A DNA stretch of 64,000 nucleotides from the NCBI GenBank assembly GCA_016098155.1, contig JAAAJB010000083.1, positions 1-64,000 of the forward strand. The letters run 5' to 3'. Source of the DNA: Actinomortierella ambigua (Eukaryota > Mortierellomycota > Mortierellomycetes > Mortierellales > Mortierellaceae). The notes under the pieces were generated by a model. That model worked only from the letters and a program-made list of their open reading frames with translations, was not told the DNA's origin and ran no database searches. Each line of letters opens with the position of its first letter. Within the stretch, counting starts at the first letter, position 1. Both the position numbers and the translations under genes were made by a program. Below, one piece after another: positions 60,101 to 64,000 of this stretch.

Positions 60101-60675
60101 TGTAGAGGATGGTCTGCATGATGAGATACTTGGCTGCTGCATGTTCTAGATGTATGTAAGCAGCGAGCCGTTGCTGTCGAGTAGTAGCGGGACGACGGTG
60201 ACAGTAAACGAGGAGGCACACTTGCACGCGACCGTGACGGCGCCGTACTTGTCCTGCTACGTGCTGAGGATACACTTGAAGGTGAAGAGGATGGGGCAAG
60301 CGGGGAGAGGGTGCTCGGGATACAGCGCGAGCGGGTATGATAGTGGTGATGCTGATGATGCTGATGATGTTGGTGATGGCTGTTGTTGTGATAAGAGTGA
60401 GAAGAGCAGCATGAAGGTAAAGAAGACGATGAAGACGACGAAGATGAAGAAGAAGAGGAAAGAGGAGGAGAGGTGGTGGTGGTGTTGGTGGTCCGTGTGT
60501 GGAGACTGGCACAACAGTTGTGGCCAGATGGTGCCGATACTGGGCGCAAAGGCAGGCGGGAGACGAGTATCGGGGATGGGGCGGTAGAAGCAGCAGGGCA
60601 GGGCGGGTGTCGGAGGTGCAGCAGCAGCATGCGCTGGCCGCGAAGAATGGACTGGAGATGCTTAGCCTTGCTCAT
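57114..60675 (-). CDS. PTC7: Ptc7-type mitochondrial PP2C phosphatase
   Basis: PPM-family Ser/Thr phosphatase. Yeast Ptc7 activates coenzyme Q synthesis by dephosphorylating Coq7. Exons are 60675-59454, 58469-58303 and 58160-57114; 811 residues. The N-terminus (MSKAKHLQSILRGQRMLLLH) is basic and amphipathic, like a mitochondrial presequence. A Ser/His/Gln-rich region of roughly 300 residues follows. Catalytic motifs: DALGVADGVGGW (about 395), IGSSTACLAIL, IANLGDCGISV (about 484), VMGTDGIFDNLFDED (about 542) and GGKRDDMSVLVAIV (about 790). Metal-binding Asp residues are all present. A second low-complexity insertion (about 575-720) lies between the GTDGIFDN block and the C-terminal part, making this more than twice the yeast length. 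Intron 1 has a GC donor. Confidence 0.92.
58470..59453 (-). other. 984-nt GC-AG intron in PTC7
   Basis: Intron 1 starts GCAAGT and ends CATTAG. The flanking exons join as GGWSGTSG followed by ANPALYSRKLM, as expected for this family, so the GC donor is well supported. The intron is several times longer than most others here. Read through from exon 1, it encodes a short hydrophobic stretch (SFVLLFFSAFFF) and stops at 59173. Confidence 0.85.
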
Positions 60676-60964
60676 TCAGAGAATAAATAAGTCGGTTTGG
60701 TCCAATGGGAGAGAATGAGAGTGCAGGTGAAAGCGGATGGGTGCGAGTGAGAGTTAGAAAGAGGGTGAGAAGAAAATAAGGAAAGAAAGATAAGAGAAAA
60801 GAATCTGGTCTCCGCCCTGACCATGTGGCGCCTCTCTTTCTTTTCTCTCTCTTCTCACTGTATGAGGGCCATTAACAGTAACACGGCCTCGACACCGTTC
60901 GTGTCAACAACAAAAGTTCGCCTTGCAAAATAGTCTCCCACCACCACACTCATTCACACACACA

Positions 60965-60995
<31 letters not shown>
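60965..60995 (+). repeat. (CT)n microsatellite
   Basis: CT dinucleotide run with one interruption, about 300 bp upstream of the PTC7 start. Confidence 0.85.
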
Positions 60996-60996
<1 letters not shown>

Positions 60997-61393
60997 GCTC
61001 TCTCCCACTCTCTCGCTGATAAGGGCGGAGGAACAAACACATACACACATAGACATATATACACATGAAAGGAAGAGTCGATTGACAGCAGCAAGAGTCA
61101 TGCTCTACTTGGGAAGAAACATAAAAAGTGATCAAGTGCGGGGAATGTGTGCGGTGTAGTGTGGTGGTGTAAATATATTACTATGTGTGTAAATGTGCTT
61201 TGTGGGGAGAGACAGGGAAGCGCACCCAAAATAAAGGAAAATAAGGAAGGACGATCCCGGGTGCCCAAATGGATTAGATCTCTCTCCCCCGCACAACTAA
61301 TGATTTCCTCTTTTTCCTCTCTCCTTCTCCACCCCATTTATTCGTGGAGAACCGAATACCGTTCACCCGATGAATGGTGTCGTATGTGAACTT

Positions 61394-61399
61394 TCTCTC

Positions 61400-61432
<33 letters not shown>
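61394..61432 (+). repeat. (CT)n microsatellite
   Basis: CT dinucleotide run interrupted by one GT, between PTC7 and the arrestin-fold gene. Confidence 0.85.
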
Positions 61433-61827
61433 TCCTCTCTTTCGACCCCCGACAAAATACTGTTTCTCCCATGTGCAACCTTTCTTGGGAATGTCCGACG
61501 CTTCTGGTTGGATGGATGGTGTAGCTTCCCATCCATGGACCGTAGGTTGGTGGCGGGACTCTCAGCGTTTCTCTTGACCGCGAAAGAGGCACTGTAAGCT
61601 TTGTCAGCAAAGCTTGAAGGGGCTGGTCTATCTCTCCACCACTCCTTCTCTCTTGTAATGAATGTGAGACCAACATTGCACAACCTTGCGATAGCGTTAG
61701 TCCCTGCATTCAATGGGCCGTGCAATGACTACTAAGCACAATACATTGGTGGCAAAATAAAAGTAAGAGGGGTATAGAAAGACAAAATAGTTTAAGCGAG
61801 AGAAGAGGGGCCGCCATCCTGGACTTG

Positions 61828-63181
61828 CTATTGCTGAGAGTATCCCTCCTTGGAGTCCCGGACCTCCACATTAGACTCATTCGTGTACATCGGCAGCTCC
61901 TCGAGCGGAGCGTTGGCCAACAATGCGTCACGTCCAATATGGATGTCAACTAGCAAAAGTCGAGAAACGAAGCATTGATGGATAGAAAGAACAAGAGTTA
62001 GAGACATGGTTAGATCGCGGCTGCTCCTGTTAGGGACAAATCTATCCAAGAACCCCACTTTCCGAGAGGGTTTCTTCTTCTTCTTCTTCTTACATTTCGA
62101 TTTAAAACAGTGTGACATATGGCCGATTTGGCAAGTGACCCTCAGCTTGACCTTGTGCGTGCAACGGAAGACGCTGGTCTTGAACGACGGCTTGATCTTG
62201 TCCACTCCTGGAATCACCATGTACAACACACGCTCCCATGCCTCCGCTGCTGGAATCTCATCTGGCCAACCTGTCGTCGTCACGACATCGAGCATCGTAT
62301 GCCGGTCTGAAAACTCTTCATTGCCCGTCGACGAATAGTACCGAACCTCCTGACGCAGCTCCATCTCCGCCTTGGTGATCACCACCACCGTGGCATCTCC
62401 AAAGAAAGGCGAGCCTGGCTGCAGAGGTGCGCATCGGAGCTCAAACGGCACCACCTCCCCAGCATGGACACGATTCGACCGGACACGCCACTCGAACGGA
62501 CTCTGTTCTACCGGCAACGACACCGTCGGCGGGATACTCGCGCCCAAGGTATCGTCTCCGGGCAGGACTACCCAAACCTCTTGCTCAAGCATCATGTCCA
62601 TCTTTTTGAGCGAAAACGAGCTGGACATCTTGTCCAGAGTCATGCTAAACATGTACCGCACCCACCCTTTTCCTGATGCCGTGAAGTGCCTCACCGTACT
62701 CGGCCACCGTGGGTTAAGCTCCAGCGCGATCGCTTTGGTGTAGTGGCCCTTGGCTAGATATCCCGACTTTGGTGATGGTACATCCAACTTCCATTCCTTG
62801 CGGGCGAATGATGTTTGATAGTTTAGAAACTGGCCAATGAAGTCGACTATAGAAATGTATATATCCCCACGAAGAATAGAAGAAACAGGCAAAAGCGGAT
62901 CAGCAAGCGAAAGAAGGAAAACATATACAGCGCCCCCCCTACCCCTTTTCCACTAGAATTGTTGCCGAGGACAACGTACTATGACCCTGTACTTTGATAT
63001 CCGCGCCAGCACGGAAGCGAGCAACGACCTCTCCACCTCTAGAGTCGCACTCATTGTCAAACGTAAACTTGACCAGGATAATAGGCTCCTCTCCTGCTGC
63101 GAAGGAGACCAAAGGCAGACCTTCGGGTCCTTTTTCCTGAGTTTCAATGTGGATATTAAACTTGCGTTTGTCAGGTGCCAT
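61828..63181 (-). CDS. Arrestin-fold protein (alpha-arrestin-like)
   Basis: Exons are 63181-62980, 62846-62094 and 61949-61828, giving 358 residues in closed phase. The start MAPDKRKFNIHIETQEKGPE is followed by beta-sandwich segments: IILVKFTFDNECDSRGGEVV, FSMTLDKMSSSFSLKKMDMM, RVRSNRVHAGEVVPFELRCA and CTHKVKLRVTCQIGHMSHCF joining KSKFDIHIGRDALL. The pattern, ending in a strand that leads to LEELPMYTNES, is what arrestin N- and C-domains look like. Fungal alpha-arrestins adapt Rsp5 ubiquitin ligase to membrane cargo through PPxY motifs. I see no PPxY here, so that role is not supported. Identification rests on overall pattern rather than one motif. The intron at 62093-61950 is a multiple of three and stop-free, so a retained form is possible. 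Confidence 0.7.
61950..62093 (-). other. Stop-free 144-nt intron in the arrestin-fold gene
   Basis: Donor GTAAGA and acceptor TTGCTAG define a 144-nt intron with no in-frame stop. Splicing joins KSK, a split Phe codon and DIHIGRD. Retention would add 48 residues including seven consecutive lysines followed by PSRK. Confidence 0.65.
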
Positions 63182-64000
63182 GGTGTATGTCTGTGTGGAG
63201 AGTGTGCGAAAGTATCTCCTTGACTTTCCCCCACTCGCCCTTTTATATGCCATGCTTATTGCTCTATTAGAGTTTATCGACTTTTCCTTGGAAGGTTCGT
63301 GTGAATTTATATCTATCTGTTGTTGTCATGTAACGTTTTTGGGCTGTCTGTTGTGCTACCACCCCTTTTAGGTGATTCGCATCCACAAAACTCCTCCTCT
63401 TGGAAGGATGTCAAGTGAGGACACTGAGACATAAAGTCAAAGCAATACAACTGTGAACAACATCAACCCTCTGATCTTTTTATTTTCTCCCTCAGTTGCT
63501 CTGGAGCCACTGCTGAAAGCGTGGCTGTTTTAAATAAAAGTCTCTAGGAGTTTTGTATGAGATGAGCCATCCAACCAAAAGTATCTTTCTTTGAAGAAGG
63601 ATGTTTGTTTGGTTTCGAGTCCAAGGAACAAACAGAGCCGTAGAAAACGCGCTTGAGGTTTATTATCGGACATTCCGATGAGGATACGTTCGACATGGAC
63701 CTCAAAGACCACAAAGTCGACAAATAATACATTTGTTTCTCAATGTTTTGTTTTGTATTCGGCCACGATTAGAAATAAAACAGCCCGTTTTCCCCAAAAA
63801 CACTAAAACGTCCACGATTGGTGACCCACTCAGTGCAACACTCCCAGAAATCCAACAGGGCTATGCCTACACCTTGACATCTCAAAGCTTAATTGACACG
63901 ATCAGGGGAAATGCCCCTTGCCTTGTTCCTGGGTCTCCATGTGAATAGAAAACTTGGTGGTATGACAATTGAATGTATATGTTTGTGTCTCAAAAAATAA
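63182..64000. other. Right edge, no supported gene
   Basis: The first part is the promoter side of the arrestin-fold gene. A minus-strand frame at 63732-63530 contains VHVERILIGMSDNKPQARF and looks partly protein-like, but has no family motif or clear gene structure. It may be a decayed fragment or the end of a gene whose remainder lies outside. Confidence 0.35.

Larger units (their letters stand above)
60676..61827. other. Intergenic between PTC7 and the arrestin-fold gene
   Basis: About 1.15 kb without a supported gene. It holds CT microsatellites at about 60965-60995 and 61394-61432, a CA/TA-rich stretch near 61038-61065, and presumably the PTC7 promoter and the 3' region of the arrestin gene (AATAAA-like at 61757). 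Confidence 0.5.

Overview
This window is nuclear DNA from a fungus. Protein-coding genes carry many short GT-AG introns, there are no operons, and the proteins are fungal or opisthokont types (SAM-RA MAPKKK, Zds1, Psd2, Gem1, Ptc7, Ubc8). Intron density, abundant low-complexity Gln/Ser/His tracts and protein architecture suggest an early-diverging lineage such as Mortierellomycota/Mucoromycota. That placement is an inference from style; no marker was searched.

Layout. 1-2 kb: gene-poor, with a frame-broken coding remnant. 2.2-4.3 kb (-): QCR2, complex III core subunit, divergent from SCO1 (5.1-6.4 kb, +), the cytochrome oxidase copper chaperone. 6.6-9.0 kb (-): secreted or surface leucine-rich-repeat protein. 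10.2-13.4 kb (-): very Gln-rich SAP-domain nuclear protein. 13.4-19.2 kb: a 5.9-kb stretch without a convincing gene, rich in purine/pyrimidine tracts. 19.3-23.9 kb (-): STE11-type MAPKKK (SAM, RA, kinase). 24.7-26.1 kb (+): unrecognised 173-residue protein in six exons. 26.3-30.3 kb (-): PSD2-type phosphatidylserine decarboxylase with two C2 domains. 31.6-32.6 kb (-): ribosomal protein uL23, divergent from GEM1/Miro (33.6-37.2 kb, +). 39-43.2 kb (+): Zds1-type regulator. 43.4-45.6 kb (+): ribosomal protein eS4. 46.6-48.0 kb (+): actin-capping protein alpha. 48.4-50.5 kb (+): Ubc8/UBE2H-type E2. 50.9-55.1 kb: gene-poor, with fragmentary protein-like stretches. 55.2-56.7 kb (-): eIF3j. 57.1-60.7 kb (-): Ptc7-type mitochondrial PP2C phosphatase. 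61.8-63.2 kb (-): arrestin-fold protein.

Most genes are unrelated housekeeping functions. A loose mitochondrial theme links QCR2, SCO1, GEM1, PTC7 (coenzyme Q biosynthesis in yeast) and lipid supply by PSD2. Exon structures were built by hand from splice signals, reading phase and family conservation. In every multi-exon model below the phases close exactly.

I found no CRISPR, no intact transposon, no rRNA or tRNA gene, and no clearly novel multi-gene system. The points most worth a second look are two GC-AG introns (GEM1 and PTC7), a stop-free 3n intron with a poly-lysine stretch in the arrestin gene, the long purine-skewed region upstream of the SAP gene, the unrecognised 173-residue protein, and the decayed coding regions at 1 kb and 51-55 kb.
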